The position numbers and the translations under genes were made by a program. A DNA stretch of 58,833 bases from positions 1 to 58,833 of the forward strand of contig NZ_JAIWPE010000031.1 in NCBI RefSeq assembly GCF_021028955.1, in the 5' to 3' direction. Positions 27,887-36,400 of this stretch are shown one piece after another. Source of the stretch: Salipaludibacillus sp. CUR1. Lineage in GTDB: Bacteria > Bacillota > Bacilli > Bacillales > Salisediminibacteriaceae. How positions within the stretch are numbered: position 1 is the stretch's first letter; each line of letters starts with the position of its first letter. The notes beneath the pieces are model-generated. The model searched no databases, was not told the origin of the DNA, and saw nothing but the letters and a program-made list of their open reading frames with translations.

Positions 27887-28873
27887 ATGGACACAGGAAC
27901 CCATGTAGTCATGGGGATTGCTATAGGCGGATTAGCCACCTTGGATCCGGTTGTCTCAGGAAGCCCTCAAATGACGCAGGCGGCCATGGTTGGAATTCTG
28001 ATCGGCTCCCAGGCTCCTGATTTTGATACAGTCCTGAAATTGCGTAATAACGCTTCATATATACGCCATCACCGCGGAGTAACTCACTCTATTCCATTTT
28101 GGTTTATATGGCCCACCCTCATCACCCTGTTTTTATATTGGCTGATGCCGGGCCTGAATTTAATGCATTTATGGGCATGGGTCTTTTTCGCTGTTTTCAT
28201 ACATGTTTTTGTTGATATATTTAATGCTTACGGCACAAAAGCATTTTCACCGTTTTATCCGAAATGGCTGGCTTTAGGTGTGATAAATATTTTCGACCCA
28301 TTTATATTTATCGCACATATCGCTGCCATTACCCTGTGGAGGTTCGGTACAGACCCGGGCTGGACATTTCTTGTTATGTACCTGATTATTGCCGGCTATT
28401 ATGTGTGGAGAATACATGCGCAGCGGCAGGTGTATTTAAAGGTAAGAGGATACCATCCGGATGCGACTCATATTTTTACATCGCCTACATTCAAATGGAA
28501 TTTATGGCACGTGGTTGTGAGGACTAATTCAAAAATGTATGTCGCTCAAAGCAGAAAAGGTAAAATTAACTATTTTGAGACATATCCGTTCGAGCCGATT
28601 CCTGATGACCCTGTAATCAATGCGGCAAGAAAGGATAAAAACCTTTCGTCTTTCCTTTCTTTCTCCCCGGCTTACCGCTGGGCCGTATCAATTGAGGAGC
28701 ATGGTTACTCTGTAAAATTTGTAGATCTGCGCTACCGGAGTAAAGGCTACTATCCTTTCGTAGCAATTGTGCGTCTTGATGAAGACTTAAATCTGCTCAG
28801 CTCATATACCGGGTGGATATATAATACAGATACGCTCAAAAGAAAGCTGCAAGTGGCTGCAACCGAAAGCTAA
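27887..28873 (+). CDS. yfhP: YfhP-like membrane-bound metal-dependent hydrolase
   Basis: A 328-residue membrane protein of the YdjM/DUF457 metal-dependent hydrolase family. The N-terminal GTHVVMGIAIG, DFDTV and HHRGVTHS supply His/Asp metal ligands, three to four membrane helices follow (about residues 60-185), then a soluble C-terminal domain. In B. subtilis YfhP is reported as a negative regulator of neighbouring yfhQRS/sspE genes, and those genes are neighbours here too. GGGAGG precedes the ATG. Confidence 0.85.
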   Translation: MDTGTHVVMGIAIGGLATLDPVVSGSPQMTQAAMVGILIGSQAPDFDTVLKLRNNASYIRHHRGVTHSIPFWFIWPTLITLFLYWLMPGLNLMHLWAWVFFAVFIHVFVDIFNAYGTKAFSPFYPKWLALGVINIFDPFIFIAHIAAITLWRFGTDPGWTFLVMYLIIAGYYVWRIHAQRQVYLKVRGYHPDATHIFTSPTFKWNLWHVVVRTNSKMYVAQSRKGKINYFETYPFEPIPDDPVINAARKDKNLSSFLSFSPAYRWAVSIEEHGYSVKFVDLRYRSKGYYPFVAIVRLDEDLNLLSSYTGWIYNTDTLKRKLQVAATES

Positions 28874-28962
28874 AAAAACCTTGAAGGTGAATATATTTAA
28901 ACCTGGAGAATCACGTCTGTTTGCTGCATAAGGAAACTTTTCAACTCTCTAACCAAAAAAAA

Positions 28963-28991
28963 GTGCCGTAAAATTATAATTTTACTGGCAC
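28963..28991 (-). terminator. bidirectional terminator of yfhJ and yfhP
   Basis: GTGCCGTAAAATT pairs with AATTTTACTGGCAC (one bulge), with A/T runs on both sides, between two convergent genes. Confidence 0.75.
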
Positions 28992-28998
28992 CTTTTTA

Positions 28999-29265
28999 TT
29001 AATGGTAAAATTTCTTTTTATCAAACCATTCGCGGTATTTAGGCTTTTCAAGTAATATTTCATGAAGACGTGACCCGTAGTTATCAATCCATTGAATGAT
29101 TACTTTTTCCGTCACTTCTTTTCCTTTGTATTTTTGGCCTGCCTTCGCATAAGTCGCTTCGAAATCTTCCCATAATAATTCCACCCACGTTCTGGCTTCT
29201 GAATAAGACAATTGGTCGTTTTGTTCAAGAAGACGTGCAGTTAGCCTTTCATAGTAATCCTGCAA
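28999..29265 (-). CDS. yfhJ: YfhJ family protein (WVELL protein)
   Basis: An 88-residue cytosolic protein with the signature TWVELLWEDFEATYAK near residue 25, then KVIIQWIDNYG. The family name comes from the WVELL motif; the function is unknown. It lies beside sspK as in B. subtilis. The start is preceded by AAAGGAGG. Confidence 0.8.
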   Translation of the reverse strand: MQDYYERLTARLLEQNDQLSYSEARTWVELLWEDFEATYAKAGQKYKGKEVTEKVIIQWIDNYGSRLHEILLEKPKYREWFDKKKFYH

Positions 29266-29357
29266 GGCGATGGCCTCCTTTCAAAAATTTTCTAAGCATG
29301 AAACCACTGTCAAACAGGAAACAGTATTAATATCCCCATCATAAGGAGGTTATGATT

Positions 29358-29519
29358 TTGCGCAACAATAACCGGAGTTTGCCGCACCGTATTTCTTTAA
29401 GCAAAGATAAAAGGGAAATGGCCCGCTTTGCCTCAAAACGTCCTGACGGTTCTATTAAAGACCATCCTCAGGAACGGATGAGAGCAGGCGGAGAACACCG
29501 GGATGACACCCTTCATTAG
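29358..29519 (+). CDS. sspK: small acid-soluble spore protein K
   Basis: A 53-residue protein, short enough to be missed by ORF finders. FASKRPDGSIKDHPQERMRA is the diagnostic SspK block and a charged tail follows. The AAGGAGG site is eight bases before TTG 29358 but only two before ATG 29352, so the TTG start is preferred; the ATG would add two residues. Minor SASP made in the forespore, SigG-dependent in B. subtilis. Position beside yfhJ is conserved. Confidence 0.85.
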   Translation: MRNNNRSLPHRISLSKDKREMARFASKRPDGSIKDHPQERMRAGGEHRDDTLH

Positions 29520-29545
29520 ATAACCATTTAAGGAGGCTTAATTAA

Positions 29546-29707
29546 ATGGCAAATAATCAGGGCAATAAAGATAAGAAACCTTTTTATCGTGATCCATTCC
29601 AGTCACCCCGTGCAAACCCTAAAAAGGCTTTTCACCAGGTTAACGGTGAGACTGAACAGAGTCTGCACAATCAAATACTGGAAGTTGAAATGCGCAAAAG
29701 AACGTAA
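29546..29707 (+). CDS. YpzG-like small protein
   Basis: A 53-residue hydrophilic protein. AGGAGG lies about nine bases before ATG 29546. PFQSPRANPKKAF followed by QVNGETEQ and a LEVEMRKR tail resembles, from memory, the YpzG family of bacilli, of unknown function. It is 26 bases downstream of sspK and probably shares its transcript, so a sporulation role is possible. Confidence 0.65.
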   Translation: MANNQGNKDKKPFYRDPFQSPRANPKKAFHQVNGETEQSLHNQILEVEMRKRT

Positions 29708-29780
29708 CTTCTTTAGTAGAGGAGATGAGCAGTTAACGCTCTTCTCCTTTATTATCTGTCTTAGAAAAATAGCTCATATG

Positions 29781-30098
29781 TTATTTTATGCGCGTTCCTA
29801 AAACTGATATAGGCACAGCCTCCTGTTTACCGCTTCCGTTTCTGTCCCCCCAGGCGAAAATCCCGTTTAAATAATCGATATCAAAAAATTCATTGACGCT
29901 TTCTTTTAATTCATATCTTTCGCCAGGCCTGAAGTCAGTTGGATCCATTAAATAAGCCTGAGCCATAAGCATTTTCCGTTCATAAACAGCAAATTCATTT
30001 ATCATCCCCATCTGTTCTGCCTTCTGGGCTTTAACTTTCAAATCGGCCACTTCCTGCTGAAGCTCAGCAGGTGACATTTGGCTGTATTTCTTATCCAT
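29781..30098 (-). CDS. yfhH: YfhH family protein (DUF1811)
   Basis: A 105-residue protein with YSQMSPAELQQEVADL at the N terminus, then AEQMGMINEFAVYERKM and the C-terminal DYLNGIFAWG block, which are the DUF1811/YfhH signatures. It has an N-terminal coiled segment and a small beta domain. Function unknown; it is annotated in places as a regulator without proof. The position near recX is conserved. Confidence 0.85.
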   Translation of the reverse strand: MDKKYSQMSPAELQQEVADLKVKAQKAEQMGMINEFAVYERKMLMAQAYLMDPTDFRPGERYELKESVNEFFDIDYLNGIFAWGDRNGSGKQEAVPISVLGTRIK

Positions 30099-30162
30099 CA
30101 GATCCCTCCGTTAACAGTCTTACTTTCTTAATTATAGCTTATTTAGCCTATCCACCCAAACA

Positions 30163-30191
30163 AAGACGCCTCTTTGACAAAGAGGCGTCTT
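30163..30191 (-). terminator. terminator of lctP
   Basis: AAGACGCCTCTTT pairs perfectly with AAAGAGGCGTCTT (13 bp). It lies 70 bases beyond the lctP stop, with T-rich sequence on the minus strand side. Confidence 0.75.
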
Positions 30192-30261
30192 AACAATTAA
30201 CTGATTTAAAGTTTATTTCTTTTTATAATAAGTCTTCCTGTAAAATCCAATTATTTTCCCT

Positions 30262-31938
30262 TTACAGTAAGAATGACAGAACAAGACCTATTATTCCGGT
30301 TAAAAGCGTATAATAAAGCATGGGAATAATTGTAATCCTGATTAGCGCACCTTCTCTGCCGTTTAAGCCTACCACTGCAGCCGCTGCCACGACATTCATC
30401 ACACAGATCATATTCCCGGCACTCGCCCCCATTACTTGAAGAGCAACGATTAAACGAGGGTCTGTATTAATCTGATCAGCCACACTCGATTGGAAAAGAC
30501 TGAACATCATGTTACTAAATGTCGCACTGCCTGAAATAAACGTTCCTAGTGCCCCAATAATTGGAGCAAGGAGCGGATACATTGGCCCCAAAAGGGCGGA
30601 AATAGAGTTAGCAAGCTCTATTGGCATACTTTCAAGGCCGCTCATATTCATATCTCCGCCTGAATTAATGAAAATACGCACCATTGGAACTGCGGTAAAA
30701 AGGGTCAGCGCAGTACCTATAATGGCTTTACCAGAGCGCTGAAAAGACAGTCCCAGCTGCTTCACAGTCATTTTGTGGACAAAGAAAGTGATTAGTACAA
30801 CGACGACAAAAACAAAACCAGGGAGAAAGAACGGTTCAAATTCTTCAGAGATCCCTGTTCCAAATATATCAGTTACCCCAATCGATACATTTTCAAGAAT
30901 GCTGCGAAATGGCAAAGCTTCCAACCTGGTAAGCACCAGAATAATTCCCACTGCTAAGTAAGGTACCCATGCCCGGGCGGTAGACAATGTACTTTTACTC
31001 TGATTTTCGTCAGGGCCTGGATCAATACTTCCAATCCATGAATCAAGCCAATTTTTGGACTCAGGAAACTGCCAGGTTTCTTTTGGTACAAGAAAACCTC
31101 TTTTTGCGGCAGGAACTACGATAGCCATACCTATAAGCCCACCAAAAATTGTCGGAAATTCCGGACCTAGCAGGTTTGCCACTATTAAGGCCGGCACTGT
31201 ATAGGCTAATCCTGCAAAAATAGCAAATTTCCACGCAGCAAGCCCTTCTTTCCAAGAACGGTTCTCACCGAAAAAACGTGTCATTAACATAACAATAATT
31301 AAAGGCATGAGGGTACCTACAAATACATCGATTTGAGTAACCTGTGCCCCAACTTCCTGAAGAAACCCTGTGATTCCACCGCTCGCATCTACCACAGGCT
31401 GTACCACAGGACTAATGCTGCCACCCTCATCAAGTCCTTGATTTACCCCGATGATAATGGGGGTTCCGACCGCAGCGAACGGTACCGGAGAACTGTTGGC
31501 AATTAGCGCGAGGGCAACGGCTGCCATTGCAGGAAAGCCCAGTGCCACCAGAAGAGGGGCAGCAATAGCTGCCGGAGTTCCAAATCCTGCAGCACCTTCA
31601 ATGAAAGCGCCAAATAACCAGGCAATGATAATAACCTGTACACGCCTGTCTTTTGATACTCCCATAAAACTGGTGCGGATTGTATCTATTGCTCCTGAGA
31701 GCTTCAAAGTATTTAGAAGTAAAATAGCCCCAAACACAATATATAAAATTGATATACCAATTATAATCCCTTCAACAGTAGAAGCAGCTATCACAACGAG
31801 CGGAACCTGCCAGTAAATTACAGCCAATATAATTGTAGCCAGGAGACTGATTGTCATAGCTTTAACTGCTGGCATTTTTAAAACTACCAGAAAAAGCATA
31901 ACCGCTATTATAGGTGTTAATGCAACAATTGACGACAT
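30262..31938 (-). CDS. lctP: L-lactate permease (LctP family)
   Basis: A 558-residue, very hydrophobic protein with 12 to 14 membrane helices and the LctP hallmarks [21 protein letters not shown] (near residue 110) and [16 protein letters not shown] (near residue 460). It imports lactate, and often glycolate, with protons. It is a single gene with its own terminator, inserted between yfhH and recX relative to B. subtilis. The upstream region contains an inverted repeat TTGATACA/TGTCAA at 32027-32044 that could be an operator. Confidence 0.88.
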   Translation of the reverse strand: MSSIVALTPIIAVMLFLVVLKMPAVKAMTISLLATIILAVIYWQVPLVVIAASTVEGIIIGISILYIVFGAILLLNTLKLSGAIDTIRTSFMGVSKDRRVQVIIIAWLFGAFIEGAAGFGTPAAIAAPLLVALGFPAMAAVALALIANSSPVPFAAVGTPIIIGVNQGLDEGGSISPVVQPVVDASGGITGFLQEVGAQVTQIDVFVGTLMPLIIVMLMTRFFGENRSWKEGLAAWKFAIFAGLAYTVPALIVANLLGPEFPTIFGGLIGMAIVVPAAKRGFLVPKETWQFPESKNWLDSWIGSIDPGPDENQSKSTLSTARAWVPYLAVGIILVLTRLEALPFRSILENVSIGVTDIFGTGISEEFEPFFLPGFVFVVVVLITFFVHKMTVKQLGLSFQRSGKAIIGTALTLFTAVPMVRIFINSGGDMNMSGLESMPIELANSISALLGPMYPLLAPIIGALGTFISGSATFSNMMFSLFQSSVADQINTDPRLIVALQVMGASAGNMICVMNVVAAAAVVGLNGREGALIRITIIPMLYYTLLTGIIGLVLSFLL

Positions 31939-32077
31939 AAATCTAACCCTTTCTGAAAAAATGTAATAAGTACTTGTAAAACTACAGACATCTTATCACT
32001 TGAATTACTTTAGTTCATAAACAAAGTTGACAATTATGTATCAATTAATGAACCGCTTTCAACCTTCTTCCCAGACT

Positions 32078-32896
32078 TTATTCTTCCTCTTTTTCTTTTT
32101 TATAAGTCAGCCATTCCTCAATTTTTTCACTAGTAAATCCCCGGGTATATAATTGTTGTTTCACCCGCTGGATCCGCTCCCAGTCTTCTTTTCCTGAAAA
32201 TTTATTCCATGCTTTTTCACCATGTTTAACAAGCCCCTCCCATTCTGCCTCCGGGTCTGTTTCAAGCTCAGCTTCTGCTACTGCTTTACTTGCCACAGAT
32301 TGTGGGTAGCCCCGCTGTATGACAAACTGCATCAGTTTTTGCTGTTTCTTTTTTGTTCCTTCTTTTTTATAAGAGCTTTGTTTTTTTTCAACCATTTTAA
32401 TGGCATGATCAAGCTGGGTCTCTTCAGCGTATTCCTTCATTGCTCTATCAATATGATGCTGGGAGACACCTTTCTGATAAAGTTCCTGCTCAATAAGTAA
32501 GGGGCCTTTTTTGGCTGTATCCCTCTTCGTCCTGACAAAAGCCTCGGCAAAACGAAGATCATCAATAAACTGGAGTTCACGAAGCCTGTCGATAATGTCG
32601 GCTATATCTCCCTCAGACACTTCCTGATCCCTTAAATAACGTGTTATTTCACCTTCAGAACGCATTCTGTAAGAAAGATAATTTAACGCTTTCTGCATCG
32701 CTTTGTCTACATCATCTTTTTCCTTAAGCCGTTCAATGTCTTCCTCTGTCAATTCTTTTCCTTTTAATAAATGCTCATTCACGAGCAAATCTTCTGAGAC
32801 AGAAAAAGCATACTCCTCTCCCTCTTCTGTCTTTAAATAAATATGAAACCTGCCTTTTTTCTTTTTAGCAGCAGTTATTTTACTTATAATGGGCAT
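32078..32896 (-). CDS. recX: recombination regulator RecX
   Basis: The start is the ATG at 32896, six bases after GAGGAG, giving 272 residues; the longer frame running across yfhF on the other strand is not real. RecX repeats of three-helix modules are visible: ALNYLSYRMRSEGEI near residue 75, GPLLIEQELYQKGV near residue 130, and ERIQRVKQQLYTRGF near residue 235. It modulates RecA filaments. It is divergent from yfhF as in B. subtilis (yfhG). Confidence 0.9.
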   Translation of the reverse strand: MPIISKITAAKKKKGRFHIYLKTEEGEEYAFSVSEDLLVNEHLLKGKELTEEDIERLKEKDDVDKAMQKALNYLSYRMRSEGEITRYLRDQEVSEGDIADIIDRLRELQFIDDLRFAEAFVRTKRDTAKKGPLLIEQELYQKGVSQHHIDRAMKEYAEETQLDHAIKMVEKKQSSYKKEGTKKKQQKLMQFVIQRGYPQSVASKAVAEAELETDPEAEWEGLVKHGEKAWNKFSGKEDWERIQRVKQQLYTRGFTSEKIEEWLTYKKEKEEE

Positions 32897-32981
32897 ATAA
32901 TTCTCCTCTTTCCAAAAAAGTTTGATTTCAATCGATATAAGGAAATAATATATAGTACATTTAAAACAGGAGGCGGTATAA

Positions 32982-33887
32982 ATGAAAGTATCTATAGCCG
33001 GCGGCTCCGGATTAATTGGCCAGGCAGTGACAAAAGAACTTCTTTCTGAAGGCCACCAGGTCGTGATATTAACAAGGAATAAATCAAACAAAAAAGAAAG
33101 TGACGGGATTTCCTACGTTGAATGGCTTAAGAAAGACGCCTTTCCTGAAAAAGAATTAGAAGGCGTTGACGCTATGATAAACCTTGCAGGCGAAAACCTC
33201 AACAGCGGAAGGTGGACGTCTGATAAGAAAAAAGAAATTCTGGATAGCCGTATTGACGCTACAAGAGAGACCGTTCGAATTATGGAAAATCTGGAGCAAA
33301 AACCGTCTGTATTAATTAACGGCTCTGCTGTAGGCTTTTATGACTCATCTTATTCAAAAACCTACACTGAGGACGACCGGGAGGCAGGTGACGGATTCCT
33401 GGCAGACGTGGTAAAGCAATGGGAAGAAGAAGCCTTAAAAGCTCCTTCTGGTGTCAGAGTGGTCTGCACGCGTTTCGGTATCGTCCTTTCGGCGGAAGAA
33501 GGCGCACTGAAAAAAATGCTCCCCCCATTTAAAATGGGAGCGGGCGGAAAGCTCGGTACCGGAGAACAATGGATGTCATGGATCCATATAGAAGATGTTG
33601 CTAAAGCATTAGCTTATTGTGTAACTAATAAAGACATACAAGGCCCTGTTAACTTTACAGCTCCTAACCCGGAAAAAATGAAAAATTTCGGAAAGACATT
33701 AGCAGACGTTTTAAACAGGCCGTTTTGGGCGCCTGTACCAAGTACGGTGCTGCATATTGTACTTGGAGAGATGAGTATGCTTGTTTTGGAAGGTCAAAGA
33801 GTTCTCCCTAAGAAGCTTCAGGAGAACGGCTATACTTTCACGTACCCTCACCTGAAAGAGGCGCTGAATGACCTTTTGAAAAAATAA
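32982..33887 (+). CDS. yfhF: YfhF-like epimerase (TIGR01777 family)
   Basis: A 301-residue extended SDR with Rossmann motif GGSGLIGQ at the N terminus. It carries INLAGENL near residue 65 and the DUF1731-type C-terminal block with LPKKLQENGYTFTYP, as in the YfcH/YfhF/SULA-domain family. The physiological reaction is unknown. AGGAGG precedes the ATG. Confidence 0.85.
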   Translation: MKVSIAGGSGLIGQAVTKELLSEGHQVVILTRNKSNKKESDGISYVEWLKKDAFPEKELEGVDAMINLAGENLNSGRWTSDKKKEILDSRIDATRETVRIMENLEQKPSVLINGSAVGFYDSSYSKTYTEDDREAGDGFLADVVKQWEEEALKAPSGVRVVCTRFGIVLSAEEGALKKMLPPFKMGAGGKLGTGEQWMSWIHIEDVAKALAYCVTNKDIQGPVNFTAPNPEKMKNFGKTLADVLNRPFWAPVPSTVLHIVLGEMSMLVLEGQRVLPKKLQENGYTFTYPHLKEALNDLLKK

Positions 33888-33954
33888 ACTTATACGCATA
33901 GCCTTCTCCTCTCCGGGAAAAATATTTTAAACGATATAAAAGGAGGAAGGCTGT

Positions 33955-34083
33955 ATGGGTTATAAAAACAACAGAGAAAAAGAAGAAAGCCTGCGCAGTA
34001 TGCCGAAAGCTCTTCAAATGTCATGTCAATCTCCTTTTAAAGCAGCAGACAAGGAGTTTAGAAAGGCAAAAACCAACCTTTAA
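33955..34083 (+). CDS. yfhE: YfhE-like small protein
   Basis: A 42-residue, strongly basic protein. AGGAGG lies seven bases before ATG 33955. MPKALQMSCQSPFKAADKEF resembles the short YfhE family of bacilli, where a similar S..EFKKAD block is found. Position between yfhF and yfhD is as in B. subtilis. Function unknown. It is too short for routine ORF finding. Confidence 0.6.
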   Translation: MGYKNNREKEESLRSMPKALQMSCQSPFKAADKEFRKAKTNL

Positions 34084-34127
34084 AATACAGCAAAGCATCT
34101 CCCACACTTCTAAGGAAAGGATTGGTT

Positions 34128-34283
34128 ATGATGAAAAAACGCCATGAGGAAAACAATAACGTGACTATTAAGAAGGAAAATAAAGACGTAGAATACAATA
34201 AAGAAATGGCTGATATTGAAGACCGTGAAGCTGTCGCAAGGGCAGAAGCAGCAGCACAGCGCGTAGACAAAGAAAATATTTAA
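34128..34283 (+). CDS. yfhD: YfhD-like small protein
   Basis: A 51-residue protein starting at ATG 34128 or 34131, with AAGGAAAGG upstream. The block VEYNKEMADIEDREAVARAE followed by AAAQRV matches the YfhD family (D.E.A.ARA.AA.R pattern). It is charged, helical and probably unstructured in part. Function unknown. A strong terminator follows. Confidence 0.75.
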   Translation: MMKKRHEENNNVTIKKENKDVEYNKEMADIEDREAVARAEAAAQRVDKENI

Positions 34284-34290
34284 CTGACTG

Positions 34291-34322
34291 AACCCTCATC
34301 CATATTTTACCTGATGAGGGTT
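34291..34322 (+). terminator. terminator of yfhE-yfhD
   Basis: AACCCTCATC pairs perfectly with GATGAGGGTT, followed by TTTAT. Confidence 0.85.
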
Positions 34323-34432
34323 TTTATGTTATAAACCTGAAAATACCATTTTAAAAATTTCCTTTTGACCTACACAAACAAAGGAAAGACCGTTATGATT
34401 AAGAGAGAGATTAATTTAAAGGAGTTTGGCGG

Positions 34433-34639
34433 ATGGTCGAAATCGGCGGTTTTTTAATGCTTATTCTCTTATTTGGTTTAGGAGTCTTCCTCTTAAATAT
34501 TTTTACAAGTATCTGGGCTTACCGGGATTCTTTGAGAAAAGGAAACAGCAAAGAATTCAGTATTGTCGTGTTAATAGGAACATTATTTTTTCCCGTCATT
34601 GGACTTCTTATTTACCTCATTATCCGTCATGACAATTAA
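34433..34639 (+). CDS. two-helix membrane protein, PLDc_N-like
   Basis: A 68-residue protein with two membrane helices (about residues 5-27 and 43-64) separated by a basic loop, YRDSLRKGNS. The layout resembles the small PLDc_N-like proteins, whose role is unknown. The ATG at 34433 has AAAGGAG upstream; another open frame starting at 34426 is a shadow. Confidence 0.6.
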   Translation: MVEIGGFLMLILLFGLGVFLLNIFTSIWAYRDSLRKGNSKEFSIVVLIGTLFFPVIGLLIYLIIRHDN

Positions 34640-34722
34640 ATTTTCTTAAGTCTGGAAAAGACTTCATCCCTCTTTTCGGAACATGGACAAATTAGATTTT
34701 TAGAAAGGAACGGTGAAGTAAT

Positions 34723-35604
34723 ATGCCAGTATTACCCCAAAGTTTTTTAGGAAAGAAAGTGTATTTAGATGGTGGTGAAAAACGCTACTATGTTTTAAAG
34801 TACGAGGAGAGCCGGGGAAAGCGGAAAATTCACGCGTTGTTATTTGACCGTGAAGCGCCGGTCATCTTTGCTGTTCTGGACCACCAAGGTACCTTCCTTG
34901 ATTCGTTTTATCTTTCGAACAAAACCACCGCTGAATCTGCAAAAGCCATGGAAGAGTACAAGAAAATTTCTGAACGCAAAAAACAGCATAAAGTCACACA
35001 GGACGATCTAAAGGATGCTCTGAAACCTGAAGACGAAGCGAAGATGAAAAATGAAAACATTTTAAAACATCTGGTTGATGAACACCTCGAAGACATTAAG
35101 CACTTATGGCCTTCCCGTCTTATCGCCCTTCAAAATGCGGACGGCAAATCAGATGATTCACTCATTCTTACTACTCTTAAGGAAGCCATAGAACAGGCTA
35201 ATGCGTTAAAAGCCTTTAAGTTTCTTCTTAAACACCGGATGGATTCATTTATTCCGCTGCTCGCAAAAAATATTCAGGAATATCCCCAGTTAACTGAGGA
35301 CGTAGCAGACTATTACTTAAGCTACGACCGTGCCCGCATAGTTGAACTGTTTCTCTATAAAGCCGCAGCTTATGCAGACATTGAAGACCCTGATCAAATT
35401 GAAAAGCTGCTGGAACAAGCCCATAAAATAGATCATGTGTATTATTCTTCTGTCTTCCGCCACATTCTTATCAGGTTGCTGAGACGTGTAAAGGCAGAAA
35501 CAGACAGTTCTACTAAAGACTGGCTTAACAAGACAATTAACAACCCGTCTTTAAGAAAAGACATTGTGCAAATTTTAAAAAACAAAGTTGTACCTGCCAA
35601 ATAA
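34723..35604 (+). CDS. hypothetical helical protein
   Basis: I do not recognise this 293-residue protein. An N-terminal beta region (about residues 1-70) is followed by a charged linker with KKQHK and an alpha-helical remainder of repeated amphipathic helices that could form a HEAT-like solenoid. No membrane segment, signal peptide or catalytic motif is visible. AAAGGAA and a good ATG support expression. It converges with treR over a shared terminator. Confidence 0.6.
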   Translation: MPVLPQSFLGKKVYLDGGEKRYYVLKYEESRGKRKIHALLFDREAPVIFAVLDHQGTFLDSFYLSNKTTAESAKAMEEYKKISERKKQHKVTQDDLKDALKPEDEAKMKNENILKHLVDEHLEDIKHLWPSRLIALQNADGKSDDSLILTTLKEAIEQANALKAFKFLLKHRMDSFIPLLAKNIQEYPQLTEDVADYYLSYDRARIVELFLYKAAAYADIEDPDQIEKLLEQAHKIDHVYYSSVFRHILIRLLRRVKAETDSSTKDWLNKTINNPSLRKDIVQILKNKVVPAK

Positions 35605-35613
35605 AAATACAAC

Positions 35614-35657
35614 AAAAGCCGCTTACAGAGGCATATAACTGCTCTGAAGCGGCTTTT
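35614..35657. terminator. bidirectional terminator
   Basis: AAAAGCCGCTT pairs with AAGCGGCTTTT and CAGAG with CTCTG inside, between the convergent gene ending at 35604 and treR ending at 35662. Confidence 0.8.
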
Positions 35658-35661
35658 ACAA

Positions 35662-36378
35662 TTATCCGTGCGTCCGCCTGGCAAAGTCAACGAATTTAAA
35701 CTTATCCGGCCGATGGCGGGACTCAGTATACTGAAAGAGACTGGCATCATCAAAGTATACGAAGTTTTTCACTACTACAATATTGGTGAATCCTTCCAAG
35801 TGAAGGAGCCGTCTGTCTTCTTCAGTCGGTTCAACTACCACGATTTCTTTTTTAGCAAAACTGATTGTCATACCGAGCTCGTTTTCAATATATTCATAAA
35901 TCGAATTCTCACAGATTTCTTTTGTAAGCTTCTCTACATACGTCTGGTTAAAGTAATCTTTGTCGAGAATAATTCTCTCTCCGTCTATTTCCCTTACCCG
36001 GTAAGTTTTCCAGACCTTCCCGCCCTTACTTATACCAAGGTTCCGGCTGATTGTTTCGTCGGGAGTAATCAGTTCAAGCTCCTCAACATGTGTCCTGTGC
36101 CTCTCGCCAATTTTCCCTGCAAGCTCTTTAAAACTGACAAGGCCTGAAATTGGAAAATCGAATTTTTTTGCATCAAGGACAATCGATCCCTTCCCCTGAA
36201 CTTTTTGAATAAACCCATTTTGGGAAAGAAGGTTTAACGCTTTGCGGATCGTTTCGCGCGACGTATCATAGTCTTTCATCAAATCATGTTCGGAAGGCAA
36301 TTTTGATTGGGAAGGATATACTCCTTCTCTGATATCATCTGCAATTTCCCGGTATATTTGTAAATATTTATTTTGCAT
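35662..36378 (-). CDS. treR: trehalose operon repressor TreR (GntR family)
   Basis: From the ATG at 36378 (GGTGA five bases upstream) the product is 238 residues; a TTG 12 bases earlier is less likely. The GntR winged helix spans residues 1-70 (LPSEHDLMKDYDTSRETIRKAL). The C-terminal UTRA effector domain includes the TreR-like blocks LTKEICENSIYEYIE and SLFQYTESRHR. TreR represses tre genes and is released by trehalose-6-phosphate. It lies 22 bases downstream of treA, so it is co-transcribed and autoregulated. Confidence 0.9.
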   Translation of the reverse strand: MQNKYLQIYREIADDIREGVYPSQSKLPSEHDLMKDYDTSRETIRKALNLLSQNGFIQKVQGKGSIVLDAKKFDFPISGLVSFKELAGKIGERHRTHVEELELITPDETISRNLGISKGGKVWKTYRVREIDGERIILDKDYFNQTYVEKLTKEICENSIYEYIENELGMTISFAKKEIVVVEPTEEDRRLLHLEGFTNIVVVKNFVYFDDASLFQYTESRHRPDKFKFVDFARRTHG

Positions 36379-36400
36379 GGGCATCACCAATTTTAGTTTA

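Noticed and set aside
32027-32044. Inverted repeat upstream of lctP as a lactate-regulator operator
   Set aside because: It does not match an operator consensus that I can state, and the promoter is unclear.
32897-33091. 65-residue N-terminal extension of RecX
   Set aside because: RecX starts well at 32896 with GAGGAG; the extension overlaps yfhF and is not conserved in the family.
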